From assembly GCA_964427875.1 (NCBI GenBank), contig CAYRVX010000007.1:1-64000 (forward strand): a stretch of 64,000 bases of DNA, in the 5' to 3' direction. This DNA comes from CAYRVX01 sp964427875 (GTDB lineage: Bacteria > Planctomycetota > Phycisphaerae > SM23-33). Position 1 is the first letter of the stretch. Every line of letters starts with the position of its first letter. Both the position numbers and the translations under genes were made by a program. The notes beneath the pieces were generated by a model, which saw nothing but the letters and a program-made list of their open reading frames with translations, ran no database searches and was not told the origin of the DNA. This document shows positions 22,401-28,555 of this stretch, in pieces.

Positions 22401-25208
22401 GACGCGAGGGTCAACACCGACTTCTCGTTCGGCCCGGGCGTCAAGTCGACGTTCGAGACGCTGGCCGTCAACGCGAACGTCTCGGTCGATCCCGGCGGCG
22501 AGCTGGGCGTCAGCTCCATGGCGGCCGTCAGCGGCGGCGGCAAGCTGTCGCTCAACGGCGGCAACGCCGCGGACCTCGAGGCCGTCACGGTCGACGGCGG
22601 CGAGCTGGCGATCACCGATGGCAACGGCCTGAACTCCGGGATGGGCATCAACAACGACGGCAAAGTGCTCATCACGAACAACGCGACCGTGGACCTGACC
22701 GACACGGTCATCACGTCCTCCGGGATGACCCCGCAGGTAATCACCGGCGAGGACATCGGCAACCCCGCCGGGGCCGGCAGCCACAGCGAGGCCGCCGGGA
22801 CCTGGACCGTCACGGGCGACGGCGGAGACATCTGGGGCGGCAGCGACAGCTTCTACTTCGTCTACACGGAGTGGACCGGCGACTTCGCCGTGACGATTGA
22901 CCTGACCGACTTCAGCATCGGCACGAACGGCTGGCGGAAGGCCGGCATCATGGCCCGCAACTCGACGGCGGCCAACAGCCGCAATGCCTACATGAGCATT
23001 AGCGGAACCAACGGCGCGAGCTTCCAGTTGCGCACGACGGACGGGGGCGACTCCGACAGCCGTCACCCGGGCAGCGAGCAGTGGCCGTCCAGGATCAAGC
23101 TCACACGCGAGGGCGACCTCTTCCGCGGCTTTGTCGACGCCTCGGCGCCGTTCGGGGACGCCTGGACGGAGCTGTGGACGGACCGCCCGATCTGTGACAT
23201 GGACGACACGATCCTGCTGGGCCTGGGCGTCACGTCGCACGAAGGCGGCGGGGCCCTGGCCACGGCCACGTTCGATAGCGCCAACTTCTTCCAGCTGCCG
23301 ACCGAACTCACCGTGGATGCCGGCTCGAAGCTGATGGTCGGCGGGTTCACCAACGCCGGCATCGTCACGCCGGCCGGCACGCTGGAGCTGCACGACCCGC
23401 TGGTTACGAGCACGGCCGAGATGGTCACGATCCCCGAAGGCGGCGTGATGGACATCAGGGCCTCCTCGCTGGACGCCAACTACGGCAGCCTGAGCGGCTC
23501 GCTGCTGGGTGACGGCACGGGGCTGGCCAAGTTCCGCACGCAGTTGACCGTCGAGGACGCGCCCGACCCGGCCATCAACCTCAGCGGCGGACCGCTCGAG
23601 GTCGCCGGCGAGATGCTCGTCAGGAAGGACAACTTCGCCTTCGACGCCGGGCACGCCGCCAACATCGGCACGTTGAACATGGAAGGCCCGATCAGCGTCA
23701 AGATCGAGTCCACCGGCAACGTCACGGCCGACCTGATCAATGTCGGCGAGGACCAGACGCTCGTCCTCAAGGGCGGCACGACGAACATCACCCACATCGA
23801 CAACAACGGCGCCCTCGTCAAGGCCGAGGTCGGCGAGAACGACCTGAGCGACACGATCATCCGGTCGCCCGGCGGCGTCCCCGGCGGCCTGCCCTATGAC
23901 GTCGAGGTGATGGCCGACAACCCCGAGCTTTACTACCGCTTCGAGGATTCCGGCGCCACCGCGGTCGACGAGACCGGCAACCACAACGGCACGTACCTGA
24001 ATCAGGCCACGCCGGGCCAGCCCACTGCGTATCCCGCGCTCGGGACCGCCGTGGAGTTCGACGGCACCGACGACTCCGTCAGCATCGACGAGACGCTGAC
24101 CAGCGAGAAGATGACCATCGAGACATGGTTCTACGGCGACAACATGGGCGGCTGGCGGTCGGTCCTGAACAGCGACGGATGGGCGGCCGGCCGGCTGCAC
24201 TTCCAGTTCAACGGCCACCCCCTCAGGTGGTGCATCAACGGCAACGGCGGTGACGTGTTGATGGACACCTTCACCTACAACGCCAGCACGTGGTACCACA
24301 TGGCGACGACCTATGACGGGGTCACGGGCCAGGTGAAGATGTACGTCGATGGGAACGAGGTGTACAGCGGGTCCGACAACGGCAACAACGACCCGATAAT
24401 CCTCAACGGCAACATCGGCGCCTGGAACGGCAACGACAGGGAGTGGGACGGCAGGATGGACGAGTTCGCCGTCTACTACTCCGTGCTGGACGCCGATCGG
24501 GTTAAGGCCCACTACGAGGCGGGCACCGGCGCCGGCGGCGGCATCTTCGGCACGATCGAGGTCGACAGCGGCGCGGTGCTGAAGGTCAAGGGCTTCGAGA
24601 ACGCCGGCACGGTGACGGTTGGCAGCAACGCCAGGCTGGAGCTCGGGCAGCACGACAGCACCTGCCTGGACCTGGAGCTCGATCCGACGGGCCTGCTGGA
24701 CGTAGGGCAGTCGCTGGAGATCATGTACGACTCGAACACCACGCTGGCCGACGTGAGGAACGACATCCTGGCCGGCCGCGGCGGCGGCGGCTGGAGCGGC
24801 TCCAACTGGATCGGCAGCAACTGGAACGGCGCGGCCGGCATCACCTCCTCGGTCATCCGCGCCGGACACAGGGACGAGTGGTCGCTGGTGGCGATCGATC
24901 CCAACACCCTCAACAGCGACGACGAGATCCTCATCCGGATAACCATCATCGGCGACATCGACGTCGATGAGGACGTGGACCATGACGACCTGGCGATCCT
25001 GGAGGCCAACTTCGACCAGCCCGGCGGATGGGCTGAAGGCGACGTCGACTTGAGCGGCGTGGTCGACTTCCGCGACTACCTGCTGTGGAAGGCCTTCGAG
25101 GGCCGGACCTACACCGGCCCCGGCGCGGGGATCCCCGAGCCGGCGACGATGGTCCTGCTGGCCTTCGGCGGCGTGGCCGTGCTGGCCAGACGGCGTCGCA
25201 GGAAATAA
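7476..25208 (+). CDS. Giant secreted PEP-CTERM / dockerin-like surface protein
   Basis: 5,910 residues from the ATG at 7476, chosen because GGGAGAG lies just upstream and a signal peptide follows directly (hydrophobic core about residues 5-22). Domains in order, by approximate residue: DUF1349-like concanavalin fold 180-375; PA14-like 545-710; LamG-like 880-1100; at least six diverged 215-250-residue repeats 1913-3208; autotransporter-associated beta-strand style motifs near 3665 and 3860; second DUF1349-like 5089-5275; second LamG-like 5484-5680; two dockerin-like Asp-rich loops 5826-5876; PEP-CTERM tail 5887-5910 (PEPAT, a hydrophobic span, then a run of Arg/Lys). PEP-CTERM tails are processed by exosortase and mark export to the surface or matrix. 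The rest is Gly/Asp/Asn-rich beta-repeat sequence. Likely role: adhesin or matrix glycan-binding scaffold (inference). No catalytic residues were recognised. Confidence 0.9.
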   Translation: MSRKVTIVIGMVCAGLLATSNVSGQPTTWDGTFSEEWNDPLNWTAGVPTNTTNAVFDGSGDRLSADIGAIGGDANVLDFTAGGHTIFGTGVLSLSSQLRNLAGENTISAAISGASTGIIVSGSGSRLTLSGDNSLMTGAVNIGAGAELYLTTNTSGGTGTISLGGGKLRLAENMVPPTVTSQDIGDEMNVAGSDIPIGGSWTEAGGSITAEGPDIWDADDDFRFVYTQVTGDFDVSVDVTGMPVTHNGWQKAGIMARKSLVHNSENVIMLVSRDNGVNLQHRVSDGASTGGPSNNRDEEWDTAQSVRLTRVGDVFTGYYKHLADTAWIQLPTGATDDLGGGAIYLGLAMTSHSNDNLGTSTFENATLFAPVPYMAYGSNVVVTAAGSVIELEGGTPAEMGTLSVDPTAGVTIHGPGTTWGAVTIGGGGSIDANSPVTGMSLGIGGTSQVGVRSTFTSDYGPVSDSASPATLLKTGGGRLNMLDTTGATSLLAASKVKIQQGTVAAKSTRSTGGDNSLGDAEAVLDGGELEVEGYGVSIINALAASRYTGGWADDDLRPWGAYSDPENGETFIGTARLGLTPVERGTETGEIRYQRNAEGGRRNWNELFPATGGGDNSDFQVFWTGQFTPDEDGTWGFKFSASDDRCSFFLDRNDNGVFDNPDDQINWDSGGFQTVPGLVKDQTYNIAIGFGEWGGGDNIEARFQRPSGGDTIIDPSAQAGMWQTFGVVGDADFTNTNVSVTGDGTISVIHEQANFGSLTMADANTLTLDGSITFTGTTLQGSATLAPMRGTSEIGPITVPGSPHTLATAAGSTGTLNLTSTAPGARPDNLSTILIQGATVSAMLRDSNSSLGEAKVKMDGGKLVLHTDPGAPGSPADAIGYWSFDNVAGPTVVNDGTNGTYSDGTLTGGALIAAGKYNNGVSLDGIAAYVDVGNDANLNVGAGDWTIAGWASSTKVTGTADANKATLYCHGSDQGGGHRIQVSLNEQTAGNWSLTTDDDASKVQAKSTDAIGSGEWHHVAAMRDGDQIRIFVDGAPADASTGVPGGYDLSGINMSNARIGVSDSTGSGLIKWMQGMIDEVYLYSRALRLEEIMALMDAENGFARQGPDLTDYGTEIEVLSASALEIDGGIKLGDMKLYDTGVLEVIGEGSLVVPSVEIGGGGGSVGINAAAGIDVTISQYTDIVAWTQNTTFGIGGGGRVIFDDLVAATSDANTLFNVTAGSLIVLNDMPVAGFYRSTLPKAAFHLDGGRLEYISADGNDLPLTNALTVGANGGTLYTGNAGGLGGGAMTLSLTAPIDITGGVLTFETDSGYVIDANGHEIKGAGGVTLTGGGRLHLLTGDANWTGPTTVDGGTLYHLVPLDDTSGIDVLNGKLFSANVIDIAGDLYVGPGGEIDAWKPVTVGNAVFEGSATFRNVSTTLTTTGSIIVNSGLTTVGGKTTTTLLRANGGTFVGQVAIEASGAVDANGGTIRALNTLEAAEILVHNSGRLEASNVITLTTGDGNDITLDSGGILTAKHAGALSTLPDFHVGPLGRLSLAVPQTAIPVITVQTGGMIDGNMTGAVYSGAGQNVVFQNNAVYGGVPGNDPNTNDLGPLPPTGVRLMRAILGGSSGEIIPVGDDANAATIDDIYFGATYGPWTTAQFIGTLNVNNVALVDIPLMGRDETLDSTATFNVMNPASEVRFTGAGSLTIPTPISGTAKFFSRLDEPPTGTPQFTDDPTLTLADGAVAGGQIWSVANGVVNVQSDDTFDSNQDGLVLLDGALWDMHSPDRRVNHGRITLGTGSMTRIHDRDDRFNQDTNDVIWTFQPGARVIFRKENVDMVGLNWPTNALYIFDNEGTNNSWKYDRPFLISDGGGWIGRQGGNTGFDGGQDADGNDNHGGPQAALGAQVGDTVTIAVPFEPGNPGNRDTRSFYIRDAFDLRFQEDANYALNLNIGDPEPMLTVIGNNDATLVDTLMSGRLNVECSFLVGDVYHHSGYVNFEMGRADSTRVDDLVQVLRIDDYWGGGGYDTRTGAHEGADVAFRQIANFNAGGQRSIRGKIYWHGEEMWIDSDQYFKDAFHTTDPNQMFAEEICIGSASRFSFAFDRASQSGPWGNVRIIPQPFRMQAADGNTPHWGWNFKPRRAGGSGSQNTYFPNFVMEEGSVLAPRSDNSRFGFDLTFEGDASVVRRDNDANYVEDTYDWWYINDMRVAEGFGPAVTATIGEMNQSNAELRVYGQLGDANGDMTLNLVRGVLRFYEWSDLAPNTIINHLGDDGFGAGADGYIEIFNGKYGDQGDPNRFVNNGTMRIGGGQDIRLRITRDNAPGDVPYVHELNSRVEIVPDGDADSIDGYVQAQREGGNQRRPFGFYTNVHVLENARVRFERHNETEILANLFMDGNGFIRLNSDGDCHIGNITGPGTATFEGGDRTRIVGVVDANIVWNSSDWVELTNDQDGDFQSNGLDLGFGAGFSMTPGHSFTILRNRAELRTNAGTGITWNAQGGRIDIGYEFPNLQGVVDPPWIAMMEDDANHTVNISNNGQLRFHLNDTNPDDGVGTREDELHKVDWDINVFNADADPGTRDGIIRAHAVGNDHGDNGWGVAHLTDLHLDEGAFVRFEEWAGRLVMELTLDGNARVDPDNHHSFGFGRIDGNGGTLTVTDSGAMFMGEVIDTDIDIQTGNWSHFGPMGAGAPGTPDALRWTGGDDRRLWEAWRGAETMVGPTVGGFKLNGGTVWADGHVDIWNDPNGGVFDARGGTGKQFRIMHGRNGTRENPVTFETPLVIHLGNNDEIRPMVYRDGESAQNGTNSYYNKLTAEVHVYSNGNSDTGQNDVRLRGDWYADGNPAYNEEAIVHYTDLNIHGFVTAAMNRDWCDILMDVTLHQEGAEPGHLYIRQVNAGDDHFLGNVYGEGTITYHDDDDFSLIGRLNPNVVFNFDNTRTQHDRVLRLIDQTWQSFVDDRGGQAGHDHGDYGYADGFTLNGSTVNVNMSRVQLWCDPSDANGGHIWLNGRSHVGGSGNAAMEVYYGRDWQAGGSTWGDSSAVVHITQDRGIRFIVHDDATEQINMTFRVEPDTRAWIRADEQGHGGADGVLVLPNVNLAPNSVLETWRDDNVYTVIGGTVDDGTHPGRIHNRQHGGRGYLYDWGGDGTLEIGGTEHTRIVGRIASGGFQTASTAGDHVYFTTENFGGTEYTGVLAAGHVYFEDPNTEVHFDGNSTIDAGIVDFDGQPLFFRDGMDATMDMANLNVDPGFNDNMNLDIGTANFNTDMDMRNVNLTVDLGVVRAEVTVDDCVGGGDEHWRVHAGGHLIAQGVGSLDGTAPLIELIGGRADLEIDSSVTLPAAVKATGVGAEPILHVTGAGTGETVTFPSLLLEDDTDNPIISISSANDYNVAFGSTTLDSADRGQINVITAGTDVDLGPVTITSGTLGMDAVAGAMITVGPLDSGGDAAARLEFGRGGTYSGGGLILSDSDPNKWAGTIYVDNATLVIDSNFDGYDQGYHDTDPNNPSIIVGRLSMALGTRAITKVTYDSTVEGMTMHEYATLGLQLSNTMKDVVGPTGIQDVAYQYGDAGLAGGNLILDFADIDASFRQSDGNGGSMNMMLIEDAGARPSIDSPLYSDPTGVISTLAGANYHAPLDLIGTILLGDPDGLGEDFEISGIIADGCSPIEDLMWNVLGELMPGKLIKVGGEAVTLSHANTFTGGVDANEGTLVMADTLALGDITGPGLSLQGGTLRIAAADANFDAAAGGYAFSMTDDSTVEVNAAGANLKPVLLGDGTLVINDQMVGATAPSAGPGPGALTVINVPDVSVDYVVGLQGTLDVPASATIHAIEDFGAADANTLFNIGAGQTLTIDDNETLDANRIWNVAGGTVLYSGDLTTTHTLRKAGAGTLTLAGANNSIPDLVIGTSPGGTVIVTSAGKVPDSVLIEAGSLYTVQKGDHNYNEVAAASAGIAALSAGSNAAIDFSDNTAYLGAVVDSTYSGDLTPSAAGYFLGGGGGRLTVDDLLADTPLAPNADAALGWADSHDNNVLFTEGVALLNAENTLTGNVQVNMETIYLKKAFEKVESADGNWVWVNPGGMLDLNSTGAREDNIKVNGGAIANTGGTLDAGAIQNMFQTGDYMIGSNSGGSTGYGDGGFVRPDANLWKVGTDTAVMLDPIGGGDSNNTYAADVADPNVIRGHTTIQGGTLEIYNPTSLAYSGDLNIQNGTALVMRSGGNLDANVYLQGTIEILDGSTLSITDANCEFVLQDGTSSFLGEGATLDLGPISYRHAGGGHGVDATRFLYLGPNTTMLTAYGGPTADAADGPQDNALIIGENAKVQYTSAGFTLRAIGEMHRGATVQFDVAVNVGTGDEMGLRFNVDPFTGVVSTYDDPYHIGGEGDYIHSPDGDNGAILSPVLSNGDSPTAYVEKFGSGTVELGGRSYQPGQYSAAPDVYADYGRARKFYWIVSEGTLAMAMDADTDSSALGATAYTWLNPTAEEGGVALDPNVGHAHLEGIEVFSGAELRWGGTQGFLPESRWIAEGGTDEDGNGFEPGELILHDGATLSGNANGLTLGFTQQVGDPCEGQTFLCYPTVAGPKADRTLKLSGNINFRSGIEVLGGGTVRLEVTNGTIDLSADLPGALPLDTTVTEMDLTASTVTVRNDHSGMTQTNVGEGSELVFDGNAATVYNGTVFNDGLVRAATGDVDLGTTMIESSPTLPETWYSGLVGGGLVGNMDQTTPNPGNIGLSAGPEAALQAFGGNPRQAYDPTNPWHYNGPLGDGLGDSDNKTMVYTGQIWLDGNKSFVEQIDDQTRLWITDPNTGVRTQVLSNTSWNEASAAMYVPASGAGWYEFELRMSNGTGGYGFFNQQNTGAGDANWDVVDFGFGMADGNTGGSTNALDYAYPEDPDNMSLFRAWYQPILGRIQVDANATISLGGFTHADLVTIDGNMVFNGASQSSAHELVINEGGLLDLGSAALNQAEIGVIRGTLRGTNVAVFDDLTIEGAGPVIDLGTGLLRATDARVNTDFSFGPGVKSTFETLAVNANVSVDPGGELGVSSMAAVSGGGKLSLNGGNAADLEAVTVDGGELAITDGNGLNSGMGINNDGKVLITNNATVDLTDTVITSSGMTPQVITGEDIGNPAGAGSHSEAAGTWTVTGDGGDIWGGSDSFYFVYTEWTGDFAVTIDLTDFSIGTNGWRKAGIMARNSTAANSRNAYMSISGTNGASFQLRTTDGGDSDSRHPGSEQWPSRIKLTREGDLFRGFVDASAPFGDAWTELWTDRPICDMDDTILLGLGVTSHEGGGALATATFDSANFFQLPTELTVDAGSKLMVGGFTNAGIVTPAGTLELHDPLVTSTAEMVTIPEGGVMDIRASSLDANYGSLSGSLLGDGTGLAKFRTQLTVEDAPDPAINLSGGPLEVAGEMLVRKDNFAFDAGHAANIGTLNMEGPISVKIESTGNVTADLINVGEDQTLVLKGGTTNITHIDNNGALVKAEVGENDLSDTIIRSPGGVPGGLPYDVEVMADNPELYYRFEDSGATAVDETGNHNGTYLNQATPGQPTAYPALGTAVEFDGTDDSVSIDETLTSEKMTIETWFYGDNMGGWRSVLNSDGWAAGRLHFQFNGHPLRWCINGNGGDVLMDTFTYNASTWYHMATTYDGVTGQVKMYVDGNEVYSGSDNGNNDPIILNGNIGAWNGNDREWDGRMDEFAVYYSVLDADRVKAHYEAGTGAGGGIFGTIEVDSGAVLKVKGFENAGTVTVGSNARLELGQHDSTCLDLELDPTGLLDVGQSLEIMYDSNTTLADVRNDILAGRGGGGWSGSNWIGSNWNGAAGITSSVIRAGHRDEWSLVAIDPNTLNSDDEILIRITIIGDIDVDEDVDHDDLAILEANFDQPGGWAEGDVDLSGVVDFRDYLLWKAFEGRTYTGPGAGIPEPATMVLLAFGGVAVLARRRRRK
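13215..17100 (+). repeat. Diverged long protein repeats inside the giant gene
   Basis: At least six units begin near 13215, 13885, 14525, 15230, 15977 and 16689, so spacings are about 670, 640, 705, 747 and 712 bp. Each opens with a similar strand pattern, for example FYIRDAFDLRFQED, FVMEEGSVLAPR, VHVLENARVRFE, LHLDEGAFVRFE and VNLAPNSVLETW. Units also share a later segment of the type FEGGDRTRIVGVVDANIVWN. The repeats are recognisable at protein level but strongly diverged at DNA level. Confidence 0.6.
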
Positions 25209-25250
25209 GAACATACGGGTCCGGCGGACCCGGCACGACAGCGACCGAAA

Positions 25251-25280
25251 GGGCCGTCCCGAATGCGGGACGGCCCTTTT
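25251..25280 (+). terminator. Rho-independent terminator after the giant gene
   Basis: A near-perfect 11-bp stem, GGGCCGTCCCG with CGGGACGGCCC, a four-base loop, then TTTT. It starts 43 bp past the stop of the giant gene and separates it from the convergent trp genes. Confidence 0.9.
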
Positions 25281-25362
25281 CTTGGGGCCCGCGTGAATCA
25301 GGTGCCCCGGCGGGCTTGCCGGCCGGAATGGGCCACGGCGCCCTGCCGGCGCCCCGGGGGGC

Positions 25363-26181
25363 TCACTGAACCGGTGCCAGCATCTCGGAGACGAACCGGC
25401 CGACCTTCGCGACGACCTGCTTCCGGGCGGCGTCCTTCGAGTCGGTGATCCGGCGGATGATGGCCGAGCCGACGATCGCGCCGTCGGCCACCTCGCAGAC
25501 GCCGGCGACCATCTCCGGGCGGGAGATGCCGAAACCCACGCAGATGGGCGTATCGGTGTGTTTTCTCAGTTCGGCGACGGCGGTGGTGGTCTCGTCGGGC
25601 AGGTTGTCGCGCTGGCCGGTGATGCCGGCGACGGAGACGAAGTAGATGAAGCCGCGGCTTTGGGCGGCGATCTCGAGTCGGCGCGGCGGCGGGGTGGTGG
25701 GCGCGATGAGCAGGACATTGGCCACGGCGCGGGCGGAGGCCATCGGCCCGACGGCAGCGGCCTCGTCCACCGGCAGGTCGGGCACGATGATGCCGTCGAA
25801 GCCGGCCTGGGCCGCCGAGGCGATGTACTCATCGACGCCGTGTCTAAAGACGATGGAGTAGCTGACCATGGCCGCCAGGGCCATCTTGCCTCCGCCGTCG
25901 CGGTAGCGGCCAACCAGGTCGAGCACGTGCCGGCTGGTCACGCCGGCTTGAAGGGCGGCGGTGTAGGAGGCCTGGATGGTCGGCCCGTCGGCTATCGGGT
26001 CGCTGAAGGGGACCCCCAGCTCGCAGACGCGCACGCCGCGCGCCTCGAGATCTTCCAGGAAGGCTTCGGTGGTCCGGATGTCGGGGTATCCGGCCGTCAG
26101 GAAGGGCACCAGCGTCCGCTTGCCCGCGGCCCGGAGGTCGGCGAAGGTCCTCACCAGCCGGTTGTCGTCGAGGTCGCCCAT
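25363..26181 (-). CDS. trpA: Tryptophan synthase alpha chain
   Basis: 272 residues, normal length. Cleaves indole-3-glycerol phosphate to indole and glyceraldehyde 3-phosphate and passes indole to TrpB. The catalytic pair is present: Glu54 in CELGVPFSDP and Asp65 in IADGP, equivalent to Glu49 and Asp60 of the E. coli enzyme. The phosphate-binding end GFGISRPEM and GAIVGSAI is also clear. It is downstream of trpB on the same strand, but 123 bp away, the gap being filled by a heptamer array; coupling with trpB is therefore looser than in typical trpBA operons. Confidence 0.97.
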   Translation of the reverse strand: MGDLDDNRLVRTFADLRAAGKRTLVPFLTAGYPDIRTTEAFLEDLEARGVRVCELGVPFSDPIADGPTIQASYTAALQAGVTSRHVLDLVGRYRDGGGKMALAAMVSYSIVFRHGVDEYIASAAQAGFDGIIVPDLPVDEAAAVGPMASARAVANVLLIAPTTPPPRRLEIAAQSRGFIYFVSVAGITGQRDNLPDETTTAVAELRKHTDTPICVGFGISRPEMVAGVCEVADGAIVGSAIIRRITDSKDAARKQVVAKVGRFVSEMLAPVQ

Positions 26182-26214
26182 GGGAGCCTTCAGCGATCAG
26201 CTTTCATCGATGAG

Positions 26215-26317
26215 CATTAAGCATTCAGCATTCAGCATTCGTCATTCGTCATTCATCATTCGTCATTCATCATTCGTCATTCATCATTCGTCATTCATCA
26301 TTCATCATTCATCATTC
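26215..26317. repeat. Tandem heptamer array (CATTCRT family) overlapping the end of trpB
   Basis: Fourteen complete heptamers of the type CATTAAG, CATTCAG, CATTCGT and CATTCAT run from 26215 to 26312, followed by CATTC. The last three codons and the stop of trpB (Asn-Asp-Glu-stop, stop at 26305-26307) are read from the array. The array is AT-rich and unlike its surroundings. No matching inverted arm is visible nearby, unlike the other such elements here. Confidence 0.95.
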
Positions 26318-27537
26318 CCCATCTCGCCCCTGCGGCGGAGGATCTCGGCGATCTCGTTGCAGTCCTTGTCGCCCCGGCCGGAAAGGTTGATCAGGATGAT
26401 CTTGTCGGGAGGCATGGTTTCTGCGAGCTTGATCGCTTCCGCCACGGCGTGGGCGCTCTCCAGCGCGGCGATGATGCCCTCGCTGCGGCTGAGCGTTACC
26501 AGGGCGTCGATGGCCTCGTCGTCGCTGCACGCGGTGTATCGCACGCGGCCGGCGTCCTTCCAGTAGGAATGCTCCGGCCCGACGCCGGGGTAATCGAGCC
26601 CTGCCGAGACGCTGTGGACCTCGGCGGTCTGTCCGTCGTCGTCCTGGAGGACGTAGCTCTTGGAGCCGTGTAGGACGCCGGGGGACCCGACGACGAGGGT
26701 GGCGGCGTGGTCGCCGAGGTTCATGCTTCGCCCGCCGGCCTCGACGCCGACCATCTCGACCGGGTCGTCGATCATGGGGTGGAAGATCCCCGCGGCGTTG
26801 CTGCCTCCGCCGACGCAGGCGACGATGAGGTCCGGCAGGCGGCCCTCGACGGCGAGCATCTGCTCGCGGGCCTCGCGGCCGATGCAGCTCTGAAACGTGC
26901 GGACCATCGTCGGATACGGATGCGGCCCGGTGACGGAGCCCAGGATGTAGTGCGTGTATTCGACGCTTCCCATCCAGTCGCGCATGGCCTCGTTGCAGGC
27001 GTCCTTCAGCGTGCGCTGACCGGTGGTGACGGGCAGGACGCGCGCGCCGAGGAGCTTCATGCGAAAGACGTTGAGCTCCTGGCGGCGGATGTCTTCGGTG
27101 CCCATGTAGACGTCGCAGTCGAGCCCGAACACCGCCGCCGCGGCGGCCGTGGCGACCCCGTGCTGGCCGGCGCCCGTCTCGGCAATGACCCTCCTCTTGC
27201 CCATCCGCAGCGTCAGCAGCGCCTGGCCGAGCGTGTTGTTGATCTTGTGCGCGCCGGTGTGGGCCATGTCCTCTCGCTTGAGGTAGATCTTCGCCCCGCC
27301 GAGCTGCTCGGTCAGTCGCCGGCAGAAGTACAGCGCGCTGGGCCGGCCGGCGATCTCGCGCAGGTGCCTGTCGAACTGCGCCAGGAACGCCTCGTCGGCC
27401 ATGGCCGCGTCAAACTCCCGCGACAGTTGGTGCAGGGCCGACATGAGGGTCTCGGGCACGAACTGCCCGCCGTATGGCCCGAAATAGCCTTCGCGCCCGG
27501 CCGTCGGCGGCGCGCTGCTGTGGCTTGCGTCGTTCAT
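26305..27537 (-). CDS. trpB: Tryptophan synthase beta chain
   Basis: 410 residues, normal length for the TrpB1 type. Condenses indole with serine using pyridoxal phosphate. The PLP lysine is Lys98 in HTGAHKINN; the phosphate-binding loop appears as CVGGGSNAAGIF, and the N terminus has the usual GYFGPYGGQFVPETL. The ATG at 27537 is chosen over a longer frame because AAGGG lies a few bases upstream and the family N terminus follows. The C terminus (RRRGEMGNDE) ends inside a heptamer repeat array. Its partner trpA follows; other trp genes except trpG are not in this window. Confidence 0.97.
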   Translation of the reverse strand: MNDASHSSAPPTAGREGYFGPYGGQFVPETLMSALHQLSREFDAAMADEAFLAQFDRHLREIAGRPSALYFCRRLTEQLGGAKIYLKREDMAHTGAHKINNTLGQALLTLRMGKRRVIAETGAGQHGVATAAAAAVFGLDCDVYMGTEDIRRQELNVFRMKLLGARVLPVTTGQRTLKDACNEAMRDWMGSVEYTHYILGSVTGPHPYPTMVRTFQSCIGREAREQMLAVEGRLPDLIVACVGGGSNAAGIFHPMIDDPVEMVGVEAGGRSMNLGDHAATLVVGSPGVLHGSKSYVLQDDDGQTAEVHSVSAGLDYPGVGPEHSYWKDAGRVRYTACSDDEAIDALVTLSRSEGIIAALESAHAVAEAIKLAETMPPDKIILINLSGRGDKDCNEIAEILRRRGEMGNDE

Positions 27538-27842
27538 CGTTGCGCCCTTCTGCTGGGAACGAATATACCGAACCGGCGCCGGATACGGAAACGCAAACGC
27601 CCCGGAAAACGCCCGTGGGAGAGACGAATCCGCCAATGACGCCCGCAGGTCGCCCCGGCGCCGCCGAGGCGTCTGTGGGGCTTCCAGGGGCCCCAGAGAG
27701 GCCCTGAAACGAGCCGCGAGCCGCCCGGCCTGTCCACCACCCCGCCGCTGATTCCCGATGGCTCACGGCTGATGGCTTCCGTTCAAAGCCTTGCAGCCGC
27801 GGCCGAAAGAACGTATCAGGGGGAGAATTCAAGGAGCCCGGT
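27538..27842. other. Divergent intergenic region, trpB / membrane protein
   Basis: A 305-bp gap. On the minus strand TATATT (27562-27567) is a plausible -10 for trpB, with a weak -35 (TTTCCG) 18 bp away and a 10-bp palindrome CCGGCGCCGG at 27573-27582 in the spacer. Around 27748-27780 a degenerate heptamer-like tract (CTGATT, GGCTCACGGCTGATGGC) recalls the TCAGCTA repeat element near 46.6 kb. Nothing else recognised. Confidence 0.4.
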
Positions 27843-28463
27843 GTGTCGGATCGGTTTCAGATTCTGGGCCGGACAGGGCGGCTTTCGCGCCGGTTGATCT
27901 GGTGGCCGTGGCTGATCGGGCCGTGCGCCGCGGGCCTGCTGGCGGGCTTCGGTGCGCTGGGGTCGGTCCGGCCCGAGGTCATGCGGGTGATCAACGGTCC
28001 GGCCCAGACCTACCCGGAAATCGTGGCGCCGTTTCTCCTGGCCGCGGCTGTGGCGGTGTACGTCGTCAACTCCGTCGTGACCCGCAACCCGCTGAGCATG
28101 ATCCTCGTGGGACTGTCGGCCACTCTGCTCTGCCGCGAGGTCCACTTCGAATGGACCCATCGCGGCGTCTACTTCATGTTGGCGGCAGTGGCGATATGGG
28201 CCCTGGCCTGGCGCAGACGGCTGAAAAGGCCGACCCGCGACGCTCGCCACACGTCCTGGCTGCTGGCGACGCTGTGGACGTATCTGCTGGCTTTCCTGAT
28301 CAGCCGGCGGGCCTTTCGATTCGTCCCCGGCGAGCAGGCCGTCCACAGCTTTCTGGAGGAGGGCCTGGAAACGGTCTGCCACGTGATGCTCATCGTCACG
28401 AGCCTGCTGGCAAGCTGGCGGCGATACCCCTGGACGCGAAGGAGAAAACAGGCCGCTTCGTAG
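27843..28463 (+). CDS. Membrane protein of unknown function
   Basis: 206 residues, not recognised. Five or six hydrophobic segments (about residues 20-45, 62-80, 85-100, 108-125, 138-155 and 175-190) separated by short, Arg-rich cytoplasmic-looking loops, ending in a basic tail. The GTG at 27843 has AAGGAG about nine bases upstream, a convincing ribosome site. It precedes the metalloprotease gene on the same strand with a 92-bp gap, so co-transcription is possible. No enzyme or transporter motif was seen. Confidence 0.7.
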   Translation: MSDRFQILGRTGRLSRRLIWWPWLIGPCAAGLLAGFGALGSVRPEVMRVINGPAQTYPEIVAPFLLAAAVAVYVVNSVVTRNPLSMILVGLSATLLCREVHFEWTHRGVYFMLAAVAIWALAWRRRLKRPTRDARHTSWLLATLWTYLLAFLISRRAFRFVPGEQAVHSFLEEGLETVCHVMLIVTSLLASWRRYPWTRRRKQAAS

Positions 28464-28555
28464 GACCCCACACGAGCACCCCGCCGAAAACCTCGGAATA
28501 CCAGGTGCCTGCCGTGCGTTACAATGTGTGTGCCTCCGTGGGGGAGAGGAAGGAC

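Noticed and set aside
11460..25214. Very long open frames (1,292 and 3,291 codons) antisense to the giant gene
   Set aside because: They mirror the codon bias of a GC-rich coding strand. Their translations are low-complexity Val/Ala/Asp/Arg/Gly and match no family, while the plus-strand frame has signal peptide, domains and sorting tail.
26215..26317. CRISPR-like array
   Set aside because: The repeat unit is seven bases with no spacers between, so it is a simple tandem array.
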